A stretch of 64,000 bases of DNA from NCBI GenBank assembly GCA_027604705.1, contig JADHYV010000002.1, positions 434,001-498,000 of the forward strand. Direction: 5' to 3'. Below, one piece after another: positions 23,544 through 32,494 of the stretch. The notes under the pieces are model-generated. The model was given only the letters and a program-made list of their open reading frames with translations. It had not been told where the DNA came from and searched no databases. Source of the stretch: Allomyces arbusculus (lineage: Eukaryota > Blastocladiomycota > Blastocladiomycetes > Blastocladiales > Blastocladiaceae). Position numbers and translations under genes: made by a program. The number at the start of each line of letters is the position of its first letter. The stretch's first letter is position 1.

Positions 23544-24095
23544 AGGAGCGCGATCAACGTTGCTGGACGGCTGCTGTGGCCGAATTGCCGCGAAGTCACG
23601 CTGTCCTGTGCTGTTTTCCCATTTTTGGTCATTTTGCTCGATTTGCGCGACTAGATAGACTGTTGACAGAGGAACACGCATCGTCTCACGTCTGCATGGT
23701 GATAGCCACGGCAACAGTCTGCGCGAGGGCTCGCAGGCCTCCAAACCGGGTGGAGAGGGTGCGTTACAGCGATCGGGCCGACAAATTGAATGATGGCCGC
23801 CCGCCGGCGCGTCCCGCGCGCAACCGGTCGGTGCGTCGGTGTTGGTTGAGTCGTGAGCCAGCAGGGCGAGCTTAGGGACCTGCCGCTTACGGGCGACGCT
23901 TATTGCAACGCCCGATCGCGGCCAGCTGCGCACTTCCTCGCGGCCGCCTGTGGCGCAGACAGTCGCGCCCTGAAACGCGATGAAACTCACGCAGCGCCAA
24001 CAATTGTGCCAGACCAAACGGTCGCGCGCCATGGCGCGTCGCGCTCCGACTGCAGTCGACACGGATCCAACCCGCTGCACTGCCCACGACGGCTC
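23544..24095. other. Spacer between membrane-family genes 1 and 2
   Basis: The frame of the second gene stays open upstream to 23853 but has no ATG or family similarity there. No separate gene is supported. Confidence 0.55.
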
Positions 24096-25874
24096 ATGTC
24101 CAGCCCAAGCTCGAGCGCGCCGGTCCCTGCGCCTGCCCATGTCGAGATCCGCCATGCCAATTTAACCAAAGTCTTGTCCACCACCCCCCCATGGCCGAAC
24201 CCAGCAGGATCGCTCAGCGACACCAGCAACGACACTCGGCTCTGGGTCTTCGCAACATGCTTCAACGCGGCCGATTGCGCTGCAGCCGCCCTCTCCACTG
24301 TCCAGTTTGCGCAAGATCCCTGCGTCGCTCCATTGACGACGTTCACGTCCGCTGATACGACGTTTACCAACGATACGTACGACGCGGCGCAGCGCGCGTT
24401 CAATGACCAGCTCGCCAAGGTCATGGGCCAGTGTCCTGGGCCATGGGCGCAGTGGACTGCCCGGACTTGTGTGCCGCTCTTGCATCCGACGCTGCTCGCG
24501 TACAACTTGACGCTGCCAGCGCTCCCGCCTGCCTCGCTCAACAAGACGGATCATGTCGCTGCGTTTCGCCAGTACCAGGAGGCCCTCGCAGCCAACGCGA
24601 CCGCGCTCTTGACCTCGTCGTTTGGCATTTGCACGGTTGCTGCACCCCTTGGCTCGCCATGCACACACACCACCTCCGATCCGTACGCGTCCATGGGCGC
24701 GGCTCGGCAGGCCTCAGTTGTGCAAGTCGACGCGTACTACTCGCCCAATCGCGACGCCATCAACGCGCCGTCGCCCAATTTGGCGGTGGATGCGTTCTTG
24801 GCCAGCGACAAGTCGCACCCGACGCCGCAGTTTCTTGCGGGCCTCAACACAACGCTCTTTCCGCGCGCGTGGAACGACGACACGTTCCCCACTCAGCTGC
24901 TCATCAAGGCCGAGAATTACGTTGCCGTGACCGCCTGCTCGTCGGCCAATGTGACGGTGCCGGTGCTCGTGAACGGCGCTGGGTGCGACCCGCAGTTGCG
25001 ACCGTGCATGTTCCACAAGTGCGCAGCACCGGGCGGAGAGTGTTCGTCGTCAGGTGATTTGTTCGTATCGGGCCTGCTGACACTCCACGGGCTCCAGTTC
25101 CAATCGACGGGCACCAAGGTCAAGCAGGCATCCTTGCAGATTGCGCTGTCGATGGTAATCTTGTACCTCATTTACCGGTATCGGAAAAAGTTCATGGACA
25201 AGTTCAACGCGTGGCACGTTTGGTACCGCGATGGCAGCCCCATGTTCGATCCGCCCACCGATGAGGAGGCGGAGTTGCCGCCCTACGACGACGCGAATGC
25301 CGTGGAGCCGCCACCATTGCCCATTTTGGTGGCTGACGACGATGACACGGTCGCTGCCATGCCGTCAGCGTCCGCAACCCCTACTCCCGCATCTGTGCTC
25401 GTCGCACCCGCACCGACCGCTGCGATTCCGACCACCGCCGCCAGTTACCGCCGTCGCACGAATAGCACTATCGCACTGTCCTCGCTCGTCAACCTGGACC
25501 GGCAAATCCCTTCGTTTCGGTCGCAGTTTGCTGTGCTCGAGCCGGGGCTCGGGTCGTCGATTTCGTCTTTGGACTCGCGCGACCACCATTTTGTCCGGCG
25601 CGCAAGCGACGCCAGCTCGACGACAAGCGTGGATGTGCCGACCCCACCGCCCGATTATGGCGAGATTGTGCCGTCGGACCGTCGCGATTTGGCCCCTTCT
25701 CTCGCCAATGCAAGTGCCGCAGCACCAGAAGGAGGAGACGGAGGTGGAGTTGGAGCCGAGGATCAACCCGCGCCAGCACCGACACGGGTTTCGCTAATAG
25801 CTTTGGTCGACGCGCAGGGCACACCTGGCCGCGATTTGACGGTCGAGGCCCCTGCAACCGCGCGTGCGGCTTGA
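24096..25874 (+). CDS. Single-pass membrane protein, tandem family member 2 (unknown function)
   Basis: An intronless 592-aa paralogue of the preceding gene. The ATG at 24096 is chosen because family similarity (HVEIRHANLTKVL) begins about 15 residues later. The Cys-rich, sequon-bearing N-terminal region is conserved (RLWVFATCFNAADCA; PVLVNGAGCDP; RPCMFHKC). One hydrophobic helix (LQIALSMVILYLIY) precedes a basic RYRKK stop-transfer. The tail is shorter than in gene 1 and less repetitive, but it keeps ELPPYDD and TPPPDY and the PSFRSQFAVLEPGLGS block. The conserved tail motifs argue for a shared cytoplasmic partner. No enzyme motif is visible. Confidence 0.8.
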   Translation: MSSPSSSAPVPAPAHVEIRHANLTKVLSTTPPWPNPAGSLSDTSNDTRLWVFATCFNAADCAAAALSTVQFAQDPCVAPLTTFTSADTTFTNDTYDAAQRAFNDQLAKVMGQCPGPWAQWTARTCVPLLHPTLLAYNLTLPALPPASLNKTDHVAAFRQYQEALAANATALLTSSFGICTVAAPLGSPCTHTTSDPYASMGAARQASVVQVDAYYSPNRDAINAPSPNLAVDAFLASDKSHPTPQFLAGLNTTLFPRAWNDDTFPTQLLIKAENYVAVTACSSANVTVPVLVNGAGCDPQLRPCMFHKCAAPGGECSSSGDLFVSGLLTLHGLQFQSTGTKVKQASLQIALSMVILYLIYRYRKKFMDKFNAWHVWYRDGSPMFDPPTDEEAELPPYDDANAVEPPPLPILVADDDDTVAAMPSASATPTPASVLVAPAPTAAIPTTAASYRRRTNSTIALSSLVNLDRQIPSFRSQFAVLEPGLGSSISSLDSRDHHFVRRASDASSTTSVDVPTPPPDYGEIVPSDRRDLAPSLANASAAAPEGGDGGGVGAEDQPAPAPTRVSLIALVDAQGTPGRDLTVEAPATARAA

Positions 25875-26509
25875 CGAATCGATGCTTTTTGCTGGGCACA
25901 GCCTCCGCGTAAATAGGACAGCGGGATTATTTGGGGCCAGTGGGCGGCCCATCCGCGCTCCTTGCATCTCCGGCCTGTATTTTTTGTCTTTTTGTCTTTT
26001 TGTCCTTTTGTAGATAAAGAGGGGTCAGTGTGTCGGCCAACTTGATCCCCGATAAAATAGACTGAACGTTGCTTGATCACTTTCTCGTGTTGAAGATTGA
26101 GACAGCATTTTCCTCTTTGTCACGGGCACGTCCACCCAATCGAGTTAGCACGCAGATTATGTTCCCGAAACTTCTGAGGTTGCAAAACATGAAACAGGAT
26201 GCGGGTTGCTGCAGGCTCCATGTGGGCGCGCGGCGCCATTGCGTTGCCACCGCCACACGACGCCATTTGATTTCAATTTTGGTATTTTCCTGTTCTTCCT
26301 GTTCGTTTTGACTCGCGCGCCACCTTTCTGGGCATGCCTCTCTCGGTCCGACAACCCCCCCTTGTTTACTCGAACCTGGTCCACAGCACACGGCATGTGC
26401 GCGCTCGGCGAGTCGGATCCCATCTCCCCCATGTCACCCCTCTCGACTCTGCAACTCGACTCCTCGCGCTTCGACGTGCTCACTTGCTGAGCCTTTTTGA
26501 TTCCCGCTC
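25875..26509. other. Spacer between membrane-family genes 2 and 3
   Basis: About 635 bp, less GC-rich than the genes, with a pyrimidine-rich stretch shortly after the upstream stop. No gene is supported. Confidence 0.55.
25981..26004. repeat. TTTTTGTC octamer repeat, three units
   Basis: Three perfect tandem copies of TTTTTGTC, then a degenerate fourth, 107 bp after the stop of family member 2. It probably lies in the 3' region of that transcript. Confidence 0.9.
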
Positions 26510-28624
26510 ATGTCCGCTTCCGGCACGACGTCAGTGACCACGTCCGACCATTTCGAGCTCCGGCACCAGAACCTGACCGCTGTCTTCCCGCCCACCCCGC
26601 CCTCGTGGGACGGAGCACCAAATCCAGCTTTATGGATTTACTCGACGTGTTTTACCAACGCCGACTGTGCCGCGTCGGCGCTGCCAACGGCCGGGTTTAT
26701 GCAGGACCCTTGCCTCGATAGCCACACAGAGCGGGGCTACTCGGGTCGCGACAAGATCTTTGACAATGCCACGTACGACAACGCGCAGCGCACCTTGAAC
26801 CGTCAGTTCACGCTAGTAATGGCGCAGTGCATGAGCGCGTTCACGCGATGGACGGCCCGGACCTGTGTCTCGCTTCTTCACCCAACGTTGCTCAAGCACA
26901 ACATCACGATCCCGGGGCTACCACCCCGATCCGCGGGCAACCGGGACCATGAGGCCGCGTTCAATCTTTACCAACGCGTGCTGGCGCAAACCGCGACGAT
27001 GCCGCCGAACACCGCGCCGCTGGGCATCTGCACGATCGCGGCGCCATACGGATCGGCATGCCAGCCCATCACGCAGGGTTACGCGTACGCGGCCAACGGG
27101 CAAGCCGCGGGCGCCGACACGTACCAGGCGTCGAACCCACAATTGGCCGCGGAGAGGTCGCCGAACCGCGACGCGATCAATGCGCCGTCGCCGTACCTTG
27201 CGCTCGACCCGTTCTTTCGCGACGACAAGATGCACACGACGCCGCAGTATATCCCAGCGCTGCAGACGACGCTGATCCCGCGCGCCTGGGACGCGGACAA
27301 GTTTCCGATCCAGTTGCTCAGCAACGTCGAAAATTTTGTCGCGGTGACGGCATGCTCGGGGGCCAATGTGACGGTACCCGTGCTCGTGGACGGCAACAAG
27401 TGCGACCCGGCGACACGGCCTTGCATGTTCCACAAATGTGCGGCGCCCGGTGGAGCGTGTGCGGCAACGGACTTGTTTGTCTCGGGCTTGGCGCCGAACC
27501 TGCAGGGGCTCACGTTTTACTCAACGGGGACAATTGTGCGACAAGCCGCGTTTATTGTCGTGCCGACTGTTTTCGTGCTCGTGCTGGCGTGGATTTACCG
27601 CCGGCAGATCGTCGATACGTTTGATAAAGTCCGCATTCGTTATGCGTCCAACGCGATGCTCGACTCGGTTGTCGATAACAACGAGGTAGAACTGCCGGGA
27701 TACTCTAGAGATCACGTAATGGAAGTGCCGCCGCTCTACCCGCTCAACAACGACGATGACGGGCATGTGCATGTGCAAGTCGACCATCCTGATCGCGCGG
27801 CCCCTTCCGCCGACGCAGTAGATTCGGCCGCACCTGGGGCGAGTACAGACTCGTCATCGGTGCCTGGTGGCTCGGCTCCAACTGCGACACACGATCCGGT
27901 GGCGACGTCGACACCCGCGACCTGGGCGACGACGACATTACCAGCACCGGCATCAGCGAACGCGCGCGCAATCTCGGCAACTGCAGCGGCCGCACCTGCC
28001 GAACTTTCTCCACCGGCTGACGCAGAAGGATTACGCGTCGCTTCCGCTCCGCCTGTCGCAGCACCGCCGTCGGTCGGCACACCCAGCGACGCACCCCCTA
28101 TCGCTGTACCGCTGCCGCCGTCCCCGTCCACGGCCGCGCCCGCATCAGTAACGATCCCGCGAATCGACGCTCCCTCACCACCTGTCGCTATTGCCCCGTC
28201 GCTCACCTCGCCCGCGCCGACCGCCGCGGCCCTCACCTCACGCCGCGTGAGCACCATCGCGTCCACCGACGATCTGCAGCGATCGCCCGTGCTTGGCGCG
28301 CGCGACCCGCGTCGGATCCCGTCGTTCCGGTCACAATTCGGCGCCCTCGAGCCTGGTCTCGCATCGCCCATTTCGGAAGTGGCCATGTCGACGGAAAACC
28401 CGCGTGGGGGCGACGTGATGATTGCGAATGCGGACGGGTCCGAGGCGCTTGCGGTGGCCGACACCGAGTCGGCCACGGCGACTCGGAGTGGAACCCTAAA
28501 CCAGGCCCGTGTTTATGACTTGATGCGGGAGGGCCGTGGGTTGTATTTGCGTCGCCCGCAGGTGCCGGCGCAGACTCGTTCATTGCGATCTGCAACAGGA
28601 TTCCGCAGCAGGTCCGCAGGGTGA
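26510..28624 (+). CDS. Single-pass membrane protein, tandem family member 3 (unknown function)
   Basis: An intronless 704-aa paralogue, the most diverged of the three. The N-terminal Cys-rich region keeps the family pattern (LWIYSTCFTNADCA; DPC; WTARTCVSLLHPTLLKHNIT; CDPATRPCMFHKC). It is followed by one hydrophobic helix (AAFIVVPTVFVLVLAWIY) and a basic flank (RRQ). The cytoplasmic tail is Ala/Pro/Thr-rich, with LPGY and PPLY motifs just after the membrane and the conserved IPSFRSQFGALEPGLASP block near 28318. The end of the tail differs from the other two and carries RQ/RS-rich sequence. As in the paralogues, no signal peptide is seen at the N-terminus. Confidence 0.8.
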   Translation: MSASGTTSVTTSDHFELRHQNLTAVFPPTPPSWDGAPNPALWIYSTCFTNADCAASALPTAGFMQDPCLDSHTERGYSGRDKIFDNATYDNAQRTLNRQFTLVMAQCMSAFTRWTARTCVSLLHPTLLKHNITIPGLPPRSAGNRDHEAAFNLYQRVLAQTATMPPNTAPLGICTIAAPYGSACQPITQGYAYAANGQAAGADTYQASNPQLAAERSPNRDAINAPSPYLALDPFFRDDKMHTTPQYIPALQTTLIPRAWDADKFPIQLLSNVENFVAVTACSGANVTVPVLVDGNKCDPATRPCMFHKCAAPGGACAATDLFVSGLAPNLQGLTFYSTGTIVRQAAFIVVPTVFVLVLAWIYRRQIVDTFDKVRIRYASNAMLDSVVDNNEVELPGYSRDHVMEVPPLYPLNNDDDGHVHVQVDHPDRAAPSADAVDSAAPGASTDSSSVPGGSAPTATHDPVATSTPATWATTTLPAPASANARAISATAAAAPAELSPPADAEGLRVASAPPVAAPPSVGTPSDAPPIAVPLPPSPSTAAPASVTIPRIDAPSPPVAIAPSLTSPAPTAAALTSRRVSTIASTDDLQRSPVLGARDPRRIPSFRSQFGALEPGLASPISEVAMSTENPRGGDVMIANADGSEALAVADTESATATRSGTLNQARVYDLMREGRGLYLRRPQVPAQTRSLRSATGFRSRSAG

Positions 28625-29249
28625 GTTGATGCGGGAGGATGGTCGTGGGTTGGGTTTGCGTCGCTCTCAGCGGGATTGTGGGCAGCAGCGCTCGGATCGA
28701 TGACGGTGGCTCGTGTGATGGAAAGTTGAGGTGGTGGAGAAAGGAACGCGAAGGATTGTTGATCTTGCGACGTAGATTAGATTGCATTGTCGGCCACTCC
28801 ATGTCCTCGGAAAAAGAAGATAGAACAACCTAGTAGATTGCTTTTGATGCACGGGCGAAGCTATGACGTTTCCCTTTTCTTCATTCACACCACCGGCAAG
28901 TGCGAGGATTTGCCGCGCGGTGATCTTGCAACTCCAACCGCCACCCCGCAGTGCAGTGTCCGTGCGCGCGATGGGCCTGGGTTCAAGATTGAAAGTTCCA
29001 TCCAGATGCAATCACAGAATAAACAGACCGATTGGTTGATAATAAAGCGCGTTGACATTGCAACCGAGAGAACGTGAGCAAGAATCGAGGCCAACTTCAA
29101 ATTGGCTCAAAAGAACGTGTCAATTGCCTGTCGCGGGTTGATTGGCGAGAGTTGTCTAAATCGGCTGGCATTGCAGCGATGGAATCTTGCCGCATTGCAT
29201 TACTTCATGGACGTGGTGACGCTTCGCGCTGCCCATGACTTGACGTTAA
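28625..29249. other. Non-coding stretch after the membrane trio
   Basis: Lower GC than its surroundings, short frames only. I see no gene, RNA or repeat that I can support. Confidence 0.5.
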
Positions 29250-30400
29250 CTCGCCGTCGTGAACGGGATTGGTTGTGGACGGAAGTTGCATGTTGACGTA
29301 AACCTAGTCACGAGATGTTCCTTGGCTTCAACTGACAGAGCCATTTCGCGCACAAGTAACACCATCGGCGCCACCATCGTGCGCGGAGTAGGCATCTGTT
29401 TCAGCAGCGCGGCCGCAAACTTGTCACCGAGCGACGTCTCAACAATTCGAGCATGCGCAACGTGGTGGGGAAGGCTGCCGCCCACTCGGCTGCGTCATCA
29501 TCGGTCAGGCCGGACATCTCCTTGAGCATCAGCGTCTGCAACTGGGTAGGTAGCGTCGCGGCTGGGACTTTCGTCACATGGTTCCCTTAAGGCCGAGGTG
29601 CCGCAAAGACTCGCCTCAAACGAACTCGGCTAGGTCGTCGTCGGTCAAGTATTACATGTCAAGCCGAAGCGCGACCAAGTTACGTGGCAGCCAGGCTTCA
29701 AACATCAGATCCGTGAGCATTCTGGCAGTCGCAACACCAGTTGCTTGAGCCCCTAGTACTCGTAGTCGAAACCCGCGTACAGCCACAGGTGTCAACCGTC
29801 TTAACCAACTCGCTCGTCGACATCTGCAGCGAGCGCGTTGCGAGCGAAAGGCGCGCAAAAAACTCGGGTAAGGGATGAAAAGGCTTTGATTCGCTGTTCC
29901 AATCGAGCTTGAATGTGCAGACCGAGGTCGGCCATGCCTTTGCCAGCGCCATGGACACGTCAAGGTCCTGGTTGCTCTTGGGCACAGCATATCGAGCATG
30001 TGGATGCCCGTGTGCGGAAGCACAGCAACCATACGCGCGAGCAATCCCATGCTGCATCCGTGCACCATGAACGACGTGAGACCCATGAGCGCCTGCTAAA
30101 TGCGGTCTGTGAGCGCCTGCACGTTCAGATCAGTGAGAGCATGGGCTTGATGAATTGCCGCAAGGCCAGGGTCGAGACCAACGCTGGAATGTGTGCGGCA
30201 AGTGTCGCAAACGTGGCCGCGCCCTCAGCAGGCGACGCAAGACCGGTCAGGGCCAGTGAGCAGAGTTTCGGCATTTTCTGGAACATGACCGCAACTTCGG
30301 AAGGAAGCAGGACAATGTCACACAGGTGGTGCTTGACCAGACAGGTCGGAAATCGGATATCTTGCAAGCCTTCCGACACCGAGAGTTTGTGGCAATAGGC
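29250..30400 (-). pseudogene. Decayed leucine-rich-repeat gene copy A
   Basis: Pieces of leucine-rich protein appear in successive different frames on the minus strand. In order they include KMPKLCSLALTGLASPAEG, LPHTGIHMLDML, FFARLSLATRSLQMS, LPRNLVALRLDM, EWAAAFPTTLRMLELL and TSLGDKFAAALLKQMPTP. Several pieces match copy B next door (FARLSLATR; EWVAALPTTFRTLDV; ALGDQFAAALLQRMPAP). The frame changes and interrupting stops fit no simple intron pattern, so I call it a pseudogene. It is one of two tandem copies in the same orientation. Confidence 0.6.
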
Positions 30401-30599
30401 GGGATGGCGCGCGTGTGCTTGGTCACTGAAAATCGTTGCTGATCAAACGCCAATGTGGTGTTTGTTGTGCCAGGCAACAGGATGCACACCTCAATCCATA
30501 AAATGCCAGCTTGACGTTTTGCCAGCAAGTACATCAACGTGAACACAACAGTGAAAAGAACGACCACAGCAAAAAGAACAATCAAAAAGAGGTTACAAC

Positions 30600-31630
30600 T
30601 GCTGTAGTTCTGGTTAGAGGATATCAACGACGTTGAACTTGGTGGGCAGTTGCTGCTCAAATTCGGAGAAACTGCCGTCTCAGCGTTCACGTCCATCCGG
30701 AGCTTTGCGCGCGGAGCAGGCATCCGTTGCAGCAACGCGGCAGCAAATTGGTCGCCAAGCGCTGTGTGAGAAACGTCGAGCGTCCGGAACGTGGTGGGCA
30801 GCGCTGCAACCCACTCGACCATGCCATCCGACAATTGCCAGTTGCACTTGAGCATCAGCACATGCAACCAGGCAGGCAGCATCGCAACCAAAATGTTGCA
30901 CAGGCGGTTTTCTTCGAGATTGAGGTACCGCATTGACGCAGAGAACACAAACTGCGCAAGATCCTGGTCGGTCAGATCGCAACCGCACAGTGACAGCGCT
31001 GCAAGTTGTGCCGGCAAGCGCGACCCAAAGACCGCGGCCGTCGATGTGCCGCCAAGTGCCCACAACCGAAGCGACAGGTCCTTTAGCGACGATGGCAACC
31101 GCAGCATGAGCGCCTCGAGACATCCGTCCAGGTCCTTGCCCAAAGCATGCAGCGACAGATGCGTGAGCTCCAGTGCCAACAGGTACTCCTGGAATGTGGG
31201 GACACAGCGGCAAGTTTGCAAATCGGACACCCAGCAAGCGCGTCGCAAGCGAGAGGCGGGCAACAATTGCGGGGGCGACATCTTGTTTCGAAATTGGTAC
31301 TGGAGACTGGATCGAGTTTAGGAGCGTGAAACGGAATGCACCGACTGACATGAGCCATGCCTGTGCGAGCGGCGTTGAACACGCCAGCAGGTCGTCCTTG
31401 TTCCTGACGTCAATTCCAACAGCAAGCTCGTGCTTGCCCGTGCGCGTCAGGACGGCAACGACGCGCGAGGAGCGTCGGGCTGCATGCATGCACTCTGTCG
31501 GATTTACTCGAAACGACCCAGACAAACAAGTGCACGGCGCACTCGAAGCAAAACGAATGTAACTCAAGCGACTGGGCACGGCGCTCGTGGGCAGTACGAG
31601 AGAGGAGCACCCGGCAATTCGATTGATCAT
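30600..31630 (-). pseudogene. Leucine-rich-repeat gene copy B, frame-disrupted
   Basis: An ATG at 31630 opens a frame with a leader and a segment shared with copy A (VARLSLATRLLGVRF). Near 31220 the coding signal moves to another frame. It then continues as regular leucine-rich units: LTHLSLHALGKD, LKDLSLRLWALGG, LAALSLCGCDLTDQDL, MRYLNLEENRL, LHVLMLKCNWQLSD and FRTLDVSHTALGDQF. The break is too tight for an intron, so it is a frameshift or a sequence error. Beyond about 30640 the frame stays open through a hydrophobic stretch (LIVLFAVVVLFTVVFTLMYLL) that may be only 3' flank. It is much less decayed than copy A and could be functional if the break is an error. Confidence 0.5.
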
Positions 31631-32494
31631 CGTGTCAGGCTGGCACTCGAGCTGTGCCATCGAGGACCAGAGGACATGATTGTAAAGGTGAAAGTAAATG
31701 GACGAGCGGAAGCGCGATTGCACACCACGGCGGGGCCGCCCAAGAATAGCGGCCCTCCCCTCCCCGCTGCTTGCTCCGACTCGGCGCAAAGTAAAAATTC
31801 GTCGCCACCAGCCTGATTAGCGGAAAACGGCGACCTTGGGGGAAATGTGGCCAGGGTCGAGTCGCGACCCTCCTGCTCGACGCATCAGAAGTGGGAGACA
31901 TCACGACGCGTCTGCTCTCACGCACCTATTCGACGACACTACAGTTTTGCTCAACCCGGGCCGAGACACGGCCAATCAACAAGTCGACCTCGCGCAGGCC
32001 ACTTGTGGACGATCTCCAACCCGTCTGTGCTCACGACGGGTGACCACGCTTTCCGGCCTCCAGCACCTGCAACCACCAGTAAGCACCCACTGCAACCAAC
32101 GACAACCACACTGGAATTCACTCGTCGCCTTTCCGCGCCGGTCTCCTGTCGTCGGCTCAATCGGGCCAATTCTCAACCCGCCACTGATTTGTTGCCGGAA
32201 CCAAGCGGCATTGTCGGACCGCCGCAGGTATTACAATGATGCATGTCTCCCCGAGAAGTGTCGATCGTCAAAATAACCTGGTGGACATTACTTCCACAGC
32301 ATCTCAGGACCTTTAACGTCGGCATTGCTGCCCTTGGCCCGCCAATATCCATTGGGCGCACAGCCGCACGGGCAGACGGTGTCAAGGAAACGAGCAGGGC
32401 CGACACATTTTTGCCGATTCGTTTTGGCCACCAGCTCGCTGATTCTGCGTCGTGCTCGCTCCTCGCCCTTGTCCTCGTTCTGCTCTGATCCAAC
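31631..32494. other. Upstream region of the DNAH2-like gene
   Basis: About 860 bp. A 130-codon plus-strand frame (31847-32239) has no recognisable product and atypical composition. I regard the region as the promoter and 5' flank of the dynein. Confidence 0.5.

Noticed and set aside
23853-24095. Upstream extension of membrane-family gene 2
   Set aside because: The frame is open but has no ATG, and similarity to the paralogues starts only after 24096.
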